64,000 nucleotides of DNA from Streptomyces sp. HD (lineage in GTDB: Bacteria; Actinomycetota; Actinomycetes; Streptomycetales; Streptomycetaceae): positions 62,001 through 126,000 of the forward strand of contig NZ_JAQMYP010000008.1 of assembly GCF_028369295.1 (NCBI RefSeq), in the 5' to 3' direction. Position numbers and translations under genes: made by a program. This document shows positions 20,550-29,014 of this stretch, piece by piece; position 1 is the stretch's first letter, and each line of letters opens with the position of its first letter. Below the pieces are notes generated by a model. The model made no database searches and was not told where the DNA came from. It saw only the letters and a program-made list of their open reading frames with translations.

Positions 20550-20712
20550 CGGAGCGTCCCTTTCGTCAAGGAAATCAAAGGGTGTGCGCGAAGCGCTCAG
20601 AACAAGGGTGGTGGTGGGAGACGGGTGGGCGGACTGATCCAGCCTACGCCAGGCGTTTCACACGACGGACGTCAGGCCAGGGCGGCGCCCCGTGAGTTCT
20701 CCTGGACCGGTG

Positions 20713-21459
20713 TCAGGCCGCGTACGCCCCGATCAGCAGTCCCACGAACGCCCCGCCGAGCAGGAACGGCCCGAACGGGATCGCCGAATTGCGCCCGGCC
20801 CGCCGTGCGAGGACGAGCCCCCAGCCGTACAGCGCCCCGAACAGGAACCCGGCGAAGGTGCCGAGCATCACCGTCGCCCAGCCGTACCAGCCCAGCACCG
20901 CCCCCGCCCCGAGGGCCAGCTTCACATCGCCGAAGCCCATGCCGCCGGGGTTGATGAGCCAGAGCACGAGGTAACCGGCGCCGAGCGCGAGCGCGGCCCA
21001 CAGGGCGGTCGGCCAGTCACCGGCGTGCTCGGGGACGAGCGAGACCAGGCCGAGCAGCGCGAGCGCGGCGCCGGCGAGCGGGAGGGTGAGCGGGTCGGGC
21101 AGCCGCCGCACCCGGAGGTCGACCGCCGCGAGCAGCACACCGACCGGCGCCAGCAGCAGCCAGACGCCCACCTCGGGCCGGGTTCCGGTGGCCGCGGCGA
21201 GGGCGGCGCAGACGACGGCGGTGACGATGACGATCATCGGGGCGCCGGAGCCATACGGCGGCGTACCGGCTTCACACTGCCGGCACCGGCCCCGCCCGAG
21301 CCACGCCCCGAACCGTCCGGCGATCGCATGCCCGCCCGGGCACCGCTCCCGCCACCCCTCGTCCTGCGGAACGGAGAACCGATAGGCGGCCTTCGGCAGC
21401 AACGCTCCCGCCGCCGCACCCCAGAGCGCGGCGGTGAGGGCCAACAGGGCGGTGCTCAT
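20713..21459 (-). CDS. Prepilin peptidase (A24 family) membrane protease
   Basis: A 248-aa membrane protein with seven or so hydrophobic segments. The aspartyl protease motif GMGFGDVK is clear, and a first Asp is present in AAVDLRVRRLPD, matching the usual D...RxxxIPN region. A24 enzymes cut class-III signals of type IV/Tad pilins. A central hydrophilic segment with two Cys pairs (ERCPGGH, GRCRQCEAG) recalls the zinc-binding loop of full-length PilD enzymes. ATG 21459 is chosen over the upstream GTG because it starts right at the first membrane segment. No pilin gene is nearby. Confidence 0.85.
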   Translation of the reverse strand: MSTALLALTAALWGAAAGALLPKAAYRFSVPQDEGWRERCPGGHAIAGRFGAWLGRGRCRQCEAGTPPYGSGAPMIVIVTAVVCAALAAATGTRPEVGVWLLLAPVGVLLAAVDLRVRRLPDPLTLPLAGAALALLGLVSLVPEHAGDWPTALWAALALGAGYLVLWLINPGGMGFGDVKLALGAGAVLGWYGWATVMLGTFAGFLFGALYGWGLVLARRAGRNSAIPFGPFLLGGAFVGLLIGAYAA

Positions 21460-21580
21460 CCCGCCGTACCACTCGCTGTGCTCATGATCGTGGCACCGTA
21501 TCAGCTGCATATATTGGGTCGGCCTCGCTCAGTAGAGTGCCGGGGTACGGCAGTTCGGCGTGACACGGGGGAACGCAGCA

Positions 21581-23131
21581 GTGCACACAGGCAAGACGTC
21601 CGGCATACGCGGAATCCGACGCGTCCGTCTCCTACTCGGCACCCTGTTCTGCACCGTGACCGCCCTGACCGCCCTGCTCGCGGCCGCCGCCACCCCGGCC
21701 CGAGCGGCCACCGGCACCGACAGCTCCGCCCAGGTCACCTACCTCGCCGAGCGCCTGCGCGCGAACCCGGTCTACGTCACCGACCAACTCCCGCGCGAGG
21801 TACCGCAGTCCACGGCCCCCGCCTTCGCCGAGGTGGCGAAGCGCACCGGCGTTCCGACGTACGTCATCGTCCTCCCGAGCCAGAGCGCCGCGGACCCGAG
21901 CCTGCTCACCAAGGTCCACAAGCGGCTCGGGCGGGACGGACTGTACGTGCTCATGGACGAGTCGTTCGTGGCGGAGGCCGAGGCGCACGGAGTCGGCGCC
22001 CCGGCGGAGGACGCCTGGACGATCGCCCTCTACGAGGTCCCTTACGACGCCGGCCCGTTGCGTCGCTTCGAGCGCTTCGCCGAGGTCGTCGCGCAGGGCG
22101 GGGAGAAGGCCGCTGCGCGGGCGAAGGCGGCCCGTGCCAAGTACGGCGACGGCGACGAGGAGCCCGCCCCCCTGTACATCGGGCCGTCCGACCGCAGCGA
22201 CCAGTCGTTCCTCACCGGGACCCTGCTCACCGGCGTACCGCTGCTGATTCTGCTGCTGGTTCCGTACGTACGACGCTGGTGGCTCCGCCGCCCGAGGGCC
22301 GCCGGGGCCGGCGGGGCGACCGGGGCGGCCTGGCGCAAGGAGGTCAAGGCGAGCCGTGCCCTGCGCCGGACCCTTCCGGTGCTGGCCCTCGCCTGCGCCG
22401 TCGCGGTCGCGGTGACCGCCCCCGTCGTCTTCGACCAGACCAGGTCGAGCTGGTCTCCCAGGCCCAGGGCGATCGACCTCAACGCCCGCCTCGACCGGGT
22501 CGCGGAGGGCCTGGCGCAGGACCCGGTGTACGCGGACCCGGAGAGCCCGCGGGTCCTGGACTCCGCGCAGTCGGCCCGCCTGCACGAGCGCATCCGAGCG
22601 TTCTCGCGCTCGGCGGGCGGCGGCCCGGTCTTCGTCTCGCTCGTCCCGCAGCTGACGGAGGACGAGTCCGGCGGTGACGAGGAGGCGTTCGCCGCGGCCG
22701 TCCACGACAAGCTGGGCGAGGACGGGGTGTACATCGTCGCCGATCCGGCGAGCGGCTACATCGACGCCTTCAACCACGGCCTGCGGCTGGACGGTTACAG
22801 CCTCCTGTTCGACCTGCCGGAATCCATCACCTACGGCGACGACAAGGCGGACGAGGCAGGCGACCACTTCCTCGGCGAACGCCTGGGCGCCCTGATGACG
22901 ATCCTCGACAAGACCCCGCGCACGGACGAACCCAACTCCCCCGGCGACCCGTACCCGGTGACCGACCCGGTCACCGAGGACGACCTGCCCCCGCTCTTCG
23001 GCAGCGACTTCTGGCCGGCCCTGTTCATGGGCGTGCTGGCGGCCGGGCTGGTCTTCGGGCTGGTGGCGGGCCTGCTAGGGATCGCCCGCAGGGTGCTCCG
23101 CCGCCGGCGTCCGGAGCCGCTGGAGGCATAG
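21581..23131 (+). CDS. Membrane protein with two copies of an extracytoplasmic TPM-like domain
   Basis: A 516-aa protein. A signal peptide (LLLGTLFCTVTALTALLAAAATPARAA) is followed by domain 1 (YLAERLRANPVYVTDQ...TYVIVLPSQ...LGRDGLYVLMDE), then a membrane segment (TGVPLLILLLVPYV). A second membrane segment leads to domain 2 (DRVAEGLAQDPVYADP...VFVSLVPQ...LGEDGVYIVADP), and a third segment ends the protein. The two outer domains are clearly duplicated and resemble TPM/YgcG-type repair domains. Function is unknown. GTG 21581 is preferred because GGGGGAAC lies 6-8 nt upstream. Confidence 0.75.
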   Translation: MHTGKTSGIRGIRRVRLLLGTLFCTVTALTALLAAAATPARAATGTDSSAQVTYLAERLRANPVYVTDQLPREVPQSTAPAFAEVAKRTGVPTYVIVLPSQSAADPSLLTKVHKRLGRDGLYVLMDESFVAEAEAHGVGAPAEDAWTIALYEVPYDAGPLRRFERFAEVVAQGGEKAAARAKAARAKYGDGDEEPAPLYIGPSDRSDQSFLTGTLLTGVPLLILLLVPYVRRWWLRRPRAAGAGGATGAAWRKEVKASRALRRTLPVLALACAVAVAVTAPVVFDQTRSSWSPRPRAIDLNARLDRVAEGLAQDPVYADPESPRVLDSAQSARLHERIRAFSRSAGGGPVFVSLVPQLTEDESGGDEEAFAAAVHDKLGEDGVYIVADPASGYIDAFNHGLRLDGYSLLFDLPESITYGDDKADEAGDHFLGERLGALMTILDKTPRTDEPNSPGDPYPVTDPVTEDDLPPLFGSDFWPALFMGVLAAGLVFGLVAGLLGIARRVLRRRRPEPLEA

Positions 23132-23134
23132 GCG

Positions 23135-24859
23135 TCACGACTCGACCTTGGACAACCGCGCCTCGGGACTGCCCTCCGCGCTGCTCTCCGAGCGGTACAG
23201 GAGGCCGTCGCCGGCCGGGGTGATCCGGACGGGGTGCGGGGTCGGGTTGCAGCCCTTGTGGTTGGTCTTCCGGCCCACGGACGTCACGACGAGCTCCTTC
23301 GCCGTCGCCTTCTTCAGGGTCAGTACGTCGTTGCAGACACCGCCGAGCAGGTCGGTCTGCCGGAGCGTGCCCACCTCGTCGCCCACCTGGGCCTTGCGCA
23401 CGGTGAGCCGGAAGGTGCCGGCCGGCAGCGCGCCGTCCAGCACGCTGGCCTTGCCCTCCCAGGTACCGAGGTAACGGGCGGGCACGGCGTCGGCGGGCTG
23501 CTGCTGGTCCGGCGCCTTGGACGCGGCGGACCCGGAATCCCCACCGGCGGCGTCCCGGTCCCCGCCCGGCAGCACGTCGAACAGGAACACCGACCCCACC
23601 GTCACCGCGGCCAACGCCCCCGCCACCGCGAGCGCCACCGTGCAGCTCAACCGCCGCCCACGTCCCCCCTCCCCAGGCCCGGACGCCGCCGCGACGGAGA
23701 GCGAGAGCTTCCCGGGACGCTCCCCGGACGCCGGCGCGGTGTCCTGCGGAGGCACGGCATCACGGGGTTCGGGCACGACGACGGGGACCTCGGAGGCAGG
23801 AGCAGCCGCGGCCCCGGACTGGGAAGCGCCCCCCGGCCGAGAAGGGGTCCAAGGCCGGGAATCGGCCCCGGTCGCCGCCCCCGGCATCACCGGCGGCGGT
23901 CCGAACTCCCCCGCGGTCGCCTGTCGACTGAAGGGCAACGGTCCCGACGGGGCGTCGTCCCCAGCCTCCAGGTTCAACAGCTGCACGGCACCGCGGCTGA
24001 CCTGCTCGACCAGTGCCCCCGGCAGCCACCCGCCCGCCACCGACCGGGCCGCGCCGTCCGGAGCCAGTCGCCGCGCCACCTCCCCCGGTGTGGGCCGCGC
24101 ACCCGGCTCCTTGGCCAGGCAGTCCGCCACGAGTTCGCGCAACTCGCCTTCAAGCGGGCCGAGTTCGGGCTCCTCGTGCACGACCTTGTACAGCAGCGCC
24201 GCCGACGTGTCCCCGGAGAACGGCGGCTCCCCGTTCGCCGCGTACGCCAGCACCGCGCCCAGCGAGAAGACGTCGGCCGCCCCGGTGATCCCCTTGCCCA
24301 GGATCTGTTCCGGCGACATGTAGCCGGGCGAGCCGATCGAGACGCCGGTCGACGTCAGGGACGCCGTGCCGTCCATGGCGCGGGCGATGCCGAAGTCGAT
24401 GAGCAGGGGGCCGTCCAGGGTGAGCAGCACGTTCGACGGCTTCACGTCCCGGTGCACAAGGCCCAGCTCGTGGACCGCCGCCAGCGCCTCGGCCAGCCCC
24501 GCCCCCAGCACTCGTACGGTATGGGCCGGCAGCGGACCGTCCGAGTCGGCGACCGCCGCCGTCAGTGACGGACCCGCCGCGTACGCCGTGGCCACCCAGG
24601 GCACCGGGGCCTCCGGATCCGCGTCCAGCACGGGCGCGGTCCAGGCGCCGCCCACCCGCCGTGCCGCCTCCACCTCCCGGCGGAAGCGGGCGCGGAACTC
24701 CTCGTCCAGCGCGAAGTGCGGGTGCACGATCTTGACGGCGACGGTACGACCGCCCGTGCTGCGCCCCAGGTACACCCGCCCCATCCCGCCGGAGCCGAGC
24801 CGCCCGAGCAGCCGGTACGGCCCGACGGCGGTCGGCTCGTCAACTCCGAGCGGCTGCAT
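23135..24859 (-). CDS. Transmembrane Ser/Thr protein kinase (PknB type)
   Basis: A 574-aa eukaryotic-like kinase. The N-terminal catalytic domain has the Gly loop LGSGGMGRVYLG (res 21-32), the ATP Lys in VAVKIV (43), catalytic HRDVKPSN (136-143) and DFG (155-157), and GSPGYMSPE in the activation loop. A Pro/Ala-rich juxtamembrane region (~290-400) leads to one membrane segment (~408-430). The outer domain of ~130 residues contains two Cys and no PASTA repeats, so its ligand is unknown. The convergent membrane-protein gene ends only 3 bp away. Confidence 0.93.
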   Translation of the reverse strand: MQPLGVDEPTAVGPYRLLGRLGSGGMGRVYLGRSTGGRTVAVKIVHPHFALDEEFRARFRREVEAARRVGGAWTAPVLDADPEAPVPWVATAYAAGPSLTAAVADSDGPLPAHTVRVLGAGLAEALAAVHELGLVHRDVKPSNVLLTLDGPLLIDFGIARAMDGTASLTSTGVSIGSPGYMSPEQILGKGITGAADVFSLGAVLAYAANGEPPFSGDTSAALLYKVVHEEPELGPLEGELRELVADCLAKEPGARPTPGEVARRLAPDGAARSVAGGWLPGALVEQVSRGAVQLLNLEAGDDAPSGPLPFSRQATAGEFGPPPVMPGAATGADSRPWTPSRPGGASQSGAAAAPASEVPVVVPEPRDAVPPQDTAPASGERPGKLSLSVAAASGPGEGGRGRRLSCTVALAVAGALAAVTVGSVFLFDVLPGGDRDAAGGDSGSAASKAPDQQQPADAVPARYLGTWEGKASVLDGALPAGTFRLTVRKAQVGDEVGTLRQTDLLGGVCNDVLTLKKATAKELVVTSVGRKTNHKGCNPTPHPVRITPAGDGLLYRSESSAEGSPEARLSKVES

Positions 24860-24948
24860 CGGCGTCCACCCTCCCCCGTAGGACTCTCCGGTCCTCCCCG
24901 TAATCCCCGTAGGGCTCCCAGCAGGTTAGGGCCTGCAGCACCCGCCCT

Positions 24949-26117
<1,169 letters not shown>

Positions 26118-26321
26118 ATGGCTACCGGAACCGTGAAGTGGTTCAACGCCGAAAAGGGCTTTGGCTTCATCGCCCAAGAAGGCGGCGGCCCCGACGTCTT
26201 CGTTCACTACTCCGCGATCAACGCGAGCGGCTTCCGCTCGCTGGAGGAGAACCAGCAGGTCTCCTTCGACGTGACCCAGGGCCCGAAGGGCCCGCAGGCG
26301 GAGAACGTCACCCCCGTCTGA
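26118..26321 (+). CDS. Cold-shock-domain protein (CspA family)
   Basis: A 67-aa single-domain nucleic-acid-binding protein. Both RNA-binding motifs are intact: KGFGFI (RNP1) and VFVHYSAI (RNP2). Proteins of this family act as RNA chaperones. A strong AAGGAGG site lies 7 nt before the ATG. The gene is flanked by a long leader and an intrinsic terminator, so it is monocistronic and probably highly expressed. Confidence 0.96.
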   Translation: MATGTVKWFNAEKGFGFIAQEGGGPDVFVHYSAINASGFRSLEENQQVSFDVTQGPKGPQAENVTPV

Positions 26322-26373
26322 TCATTCGGTCTCGGAGCCTGGTGCTTTGATCCGGAACAGATAGCAGTACCCA

Positions 26374-26413
26374 AGGAGCCCCACGCCGAAAGGCGACGGG
26401 GCTCCTGCCTTTT
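26374..26413 (+). terminator. Intrinsic terminator of the cold-shock gene
   Basis: AGGAGCCCC and GGGGCTCCT form a perfect 9-bp stem. Inside it, CGCC-GAAA-GGCG makes a stable tetraloop. A GCCTTTTTG tail follows, so this is a full rho-independent terminator with a U-run, which is unusual in Streptomyces. It also separates the gene from the convergent XRE-cupin regulator. Confidence 0.92.
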
Positions 26414-26436
26414 TGCCCGGCGGACCGAATGCCGGG

Positions 26437-26985
26437 CTAGATGTGCTGCATGACCAGTACGAACGTCGTCCCGGGCGCCAGCGCCTCGTACGAGTGCGGC
26501 ACATCCCCGCGATACGACATGTAGTCGCCCGGCCCCAGTTCGACCTCCTCGCCCCGGGGTCCCGCCTTGACCCGCCCCGTGCTGACGATCAGATGCTCCA
26601 CGCTCCCCGGAATGTGCGGCTCCGACTCCCGGGCCGGGCCGGGTTCCGCGCGCAGGTGGTAGAGGTCGCGGCGGGCGCCGGGCGGGCTGGCGGAGAGCAG
26701 GGTCGCCGCGTAGTCCGCCCGCTCGGAGGCGACGGCGGGCCCCTCGCCCGCCCGGATCACCTGCACGGCCGGCGTCGGCGGCTCCACCAGCACGCTGAAC
26801 GGCACACCGAGGGCGACCCCCAGCGCCCACAGCGTCTCCACGCTGGGATTCCCGCCGCCCGCCTCCAGCTGGGACAGCGTGGACTTGGCGATCCCGGCCC
26901 GTTTGGCCAGCTCGGACAGGGACAGTCCGGCCCGGGTGCGCTCGCGCCGCAGCGCGGCGGCGATCCAGGTGAGGGGCTCGCTCAT
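26437..26985 (-). CDS. XRE-cupin transcriptional regulator
   Basis: A 182-aa regulator with an N-terminal helix-turn-helix (LSLSELAKRAGIAKSTLSQLEAGG) and a C-terminal cupin (HIPGSVEHLIVSTGRV; LGPGDYMSYRGDVPHSYEAL) that should bind a small effector. It is divergent from azlCD, a branched-chain amino-acid export pair, and two matching dyads lie between and at the azlC start. It probably represses azlCD and itself. ATG 26985 is chosen over an upstream in-frame start because it begins at the HTH domain. Confidence 0.9.
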   Translation of the reverse strand: MSEPLTWIAAALRRERTRAGLSLSELAKRAGIAKSTLSQLEAGGGNPSVETLWALGVALGVPFSVLVEPPTPAVQVIRAGEGPAVASERADYAATLLSASPPGARRDLYHLRAEPGPARESEPHIPGSVEHLIVSTGRVKAGPRGEEVELGPGDYMSYRGDVPHSYEALAPGTTFVLVMQHI

Positions 26986-27022
26986 GGGTCCACTTCCTGC
27001 CGTTCGCTCTACGAGTACGTTC

Positions 27023-27038
27023 GTTCGCCTTGACGAAC
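27023..27038. promoter_or_regulatory. Operator site 1 (GTTCG-N6-CGAAC) for the XRE-cupin/azlCD pair
   Basis: A perfect 5-bp dyad with a 6-bp spacer, 28 bp before azlC. The same architecture recurs 48 bp away. A further GTTCG half-site is at 27002-27006. Confidence 0.65.
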
Positions 27039-27066
27039 GCACCCTCGGCTGTTCATTCTGGAAAAC

Positions 27067-27756
27067 ATGCGTTCGCTTCTCCGAACACCGATGATGGCAC
27101 CTCTGGTGCGCGACAGTGCACTCGTCTGGCTGGCGAGCGGTGTCGTCGGCGTCTCCTTCGGCGCGATCGCCGTGGCCGGCGGGCTGCCGGTGTGGGTGCC
27201 GGTGGTGATGTCACTGGTGGTGTACGCGGGCTCGGCCCAATTCAGCGCGGTCGGGGTGCTGCTGGCCGGGGGCGGGCCGTTCGCGGCGGCGACCACCGGG
27301 CTGCTGCTCAACACACGCACGGCGGCGTTCAGCCTGGCCGTGGCGGACGTCATCGGCCGGGGCCGCCTCACTCGTCTCCTCGGCGCCCACCTCGTCACCG
27401 ACGAGACGGTGGCCTTCGCTCTCGCCCAGCCGGACCCGGCACGACGCCGAGCCGCCTTCTGGATCTCCGGCCTCGGTCTGTTCGCCGTGTGGAATCTCGG
27501 CGTCCTCGCCGGGGCGCTGGCCGGCGACGCGCTCGGCGACACCGCCGCCTACGGCCTGGACACCGCCTTCCCCGCCGTCCTCGTCGCCCTGGTACTGCCC
27601 GCCCTGCGCGAAGACCCTGCCGTACGGCGGTCCGCGCTGCTCGGCGCCGTTCTGGCACTGGCGGTGACACCGGGCGTCCCGGCGGGGGTCCCGGTGCTGG
27701 TGGCGCTGACGGGGCTCACCGTGTACGGACGCGGTGCCGAGAGGCCTACGGCATGA
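27067..27756 (+). CDS. azlC: Branched-chain amino-acid exporter large subunit, AzlC family
   Basis: A 229-aa membrane protein with about six to seven hydrophobic segments. Family marks include GVSFGAIAVAGG, VYAGSAQFSAVG and the NTRTAAFSLAVAD stretch. With AzlD it forms an exporter of valine/leucine-type or related compounds. ATG 27067 has a weak GGAA upstream; ATG 27091 is an alternative. It overlaps azlD as ATGA. Confidence 0.9.
   Translation: MRSLLRTPMMAPLVRDSALVWLASGVVGVSFGAIAVAGGLPVWVPVVMSLVVYAGSAQFSAVGVLLAGGGPFAAATTGLLLNTRTAAFSLAVADVIGRGRLTRLLGAHLVTDETVAFALAQPDPARRRAAFWISGLGLFAVWNLGVLAGALAGDALGDTAAYGLDTAFPAVLVALVLPALREDPAVRRSALLGAVLALAVTPGVPAGVPVLVALTGLTVYGRGAERPTA
27071..27086. promoter_or_regulatory. 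Operator site 2 (GTTCG-N6-CGAAC) inside the start of azlC
   Basis: Same dyad arms and spacer as site 1; it overlaps azlC codons 2-7. Binding here would block initiation or elongation. It could also mean that the true azlC start is the ATG pair at 27091/27094. Confidence 0.55.
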
Positions 27757-28067
27757 GCGCGACGGTGGCCATGATGCTGGCGCTGGCGGTCGGGACGTAC
27801 GCCTTCCGGCTGGTCGGGCCGGTGCTCCACGGGCGCGTGGAACTCCCGCCCCGGGTCCAGGAGCTCCTGTCCGCGGGCGCGATCGTCCTGCTGGCGGCCC
27901 TGCTGGCCACGGGCGCGCTGACCGAGGACGCAGGCTTCGCGGGGTGGGCACGGCCGGCCGGGGTGCTGGCGGCGGGCGTACTGGCGTGGCGCAGGCTGCC
28001 GTTCCCGGTGGTGGTGCTGGGGGCGGCGGGGGTCACCGCGGTGCTGCGGGCGGTGGGGGTGGCTTGA
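27753..28067 (+). CDS. azlD: Branched-chain amino-acid exporter small subunit, AzlD family
   Basis: A 104-aa membrane protein with four hydrophobic segments. The start MSATVAMMLALAVGTYAFRLVGP is typical of AzlD, as is the AWRRLPFPVVVLGAAG C-terminal half. Start-stop overlap (ATGA) with azlC implies coupled translation and a two-subunit transporter. Confidence 0.88.
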   Translation: MSATVAMMLALAVGTYAFRLVGPVLHGRVELPPRVQELLSAGAIVLLAALLATGALTEDAGFAGWARPAGVLAAGVLAWRRLPFPVVVLGAAGVTAVLRAVGVA

Positions 28068-28092
28068 GGCAGGCACCTGGGAGAATCGCCGG

Positions 28093-28335
28093 ATGACCAG
28101 CAGCGATGAGAAGAGCCACGGGGAAGACGGCGGGACTGCTGCCGACAACAAAATGGCGATGAGCCTGGCTTTGGGGATGGGCCTGGGCACGATCATCGGC
28201 GTCGCGCTCGGGCTGACCGTCTTCGACAACATCGGGATCGGGGTGGCCATGGGCATAGGGATAGGCAGCTCCCTCGGCGTCACACTCGGCCTTCACGGAA
28301 AGCAGCCGGCAGGACAGGAAACCGGCAGCGAGTAG
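28093..28335 (+). CDS. Small glycine-zipper membrane protein
   Basis: An 80-aa protein with a charged N-terminal 20 residues, then two hydrophobic segments rich in evenly spaced glycines (GMGLGTIIGVALGL and GIGVAMGIGIGSSLGVTLGL). GxxxG spacing favours tight helix packing or oligomers. No family or function is assigned. It lies 25 bp after azlD on the same strand and could be part of that transcript. Confidence 0.7.
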   Translation: MTSSDEKSHGEDGGTAADNKMAMSLALGMGLGTIIGVALGLTVFDNIGIGVAMGIGIGSSLGVTLGLHGKQPAGQETGSE

Positions 28336-28362
28336 TCACGGGCGTCGCTAAGGTCTCCGACC

Positions 28363-29010
28363 ATGACCGAAGCCGACTTCCTCGCCACCACCCGCACCTT
28401 CTACGACGCCATCGCCGAGGACTACGCGGACCTCTTCAAGGAGGAGCTGGCGAACAGACCCCTGGAGCGGGCGGTGCTGGGGGTGTTCGCCGAGCTGGTC
28501 GAGGGGGACGGACCGGTGGCCGACCTGGGCTGCGGGCCCGGTCGGACGACCGCGCGGCTCGCCGCGCTGGGGCTGCCCGTGTTCGGGGTCGATCTGTCGG
28601 AGTCGATGCTCGCGATCGCCCGCCGCGAGAACCCGGGGCTGCGTTTCGAGCAGGGCTCGATGCTGGAGCTGGATCTTCCGGACGGCGCGCTGGCGGGCGC
28701 CCTGTCCTTCTACTCCTCCATCCACACTCCCGTGGATCAACTCCCGTCCCTCTTCGCCGAGTTCCACCGTGTGCTGGCCCCCGGCGCGCCCCTGCTGGTG
28801 GCCTTCCAGGCCGGCGAGGAACACCGGCACCACGACCGCCCCTTCGGCCACCCCGTCTCGCTCACCTTCCAGCGCCGCCGCCCGGAGGACATGGCCGACC
28901 TGCTGACGGCGGCCGGCTTCGCCCTGGTCTCCCGGACCGTCCGCGAACCGGACCCGGCGCTGGACGAGACGTCCCAGCAGGCGTTCCTGATCGCCAGGAA
29001 GCCCGGGTGA
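28363..29010 (+). CDS. Class I SAM-dependent methyltransferase
   Basis: A 215-aa methyltransferase with the SAM-binding motif VADLGCGPGRTTARL near residue 50 and the acidic FGVDLSESML that follows. The start TRTFYDAIAEDYADLF resembles small-molecule methyltransferases of the type-11 group. The substrate is unknown. It ends 4 bp from the end of the convergent KstD-like gene. Confidence 0.88.
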   Translation: MTEADFLATTRTFYDAIAEDYADLFKEELANRPLERAVLGVFAELVEGDGPVADLGCGPGRTTARLAALGLPVFGVDLSESMLAIARRENPGLRFEQGSMLELDLPDGALAGALSFYSSIHTPVDQLPSLFAEFHRVLAPGAPLLVAFQAGEEHRHHDRPFGHPVSLTFQRRRPEDMADLLTAAGFALVSRTVREPDPALDETSQQAFLIARKPG

Positions 29011-29014
29011 CCGG

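Noticed and set aside
20692..22677. Plus-strand open frame running through the prepilin peptidase gene and into the membrane-protein gene
   Set aside because: It joins antisense of one gene with a wrong frame of the next; Arg/Pro-rich throughout, no motif.
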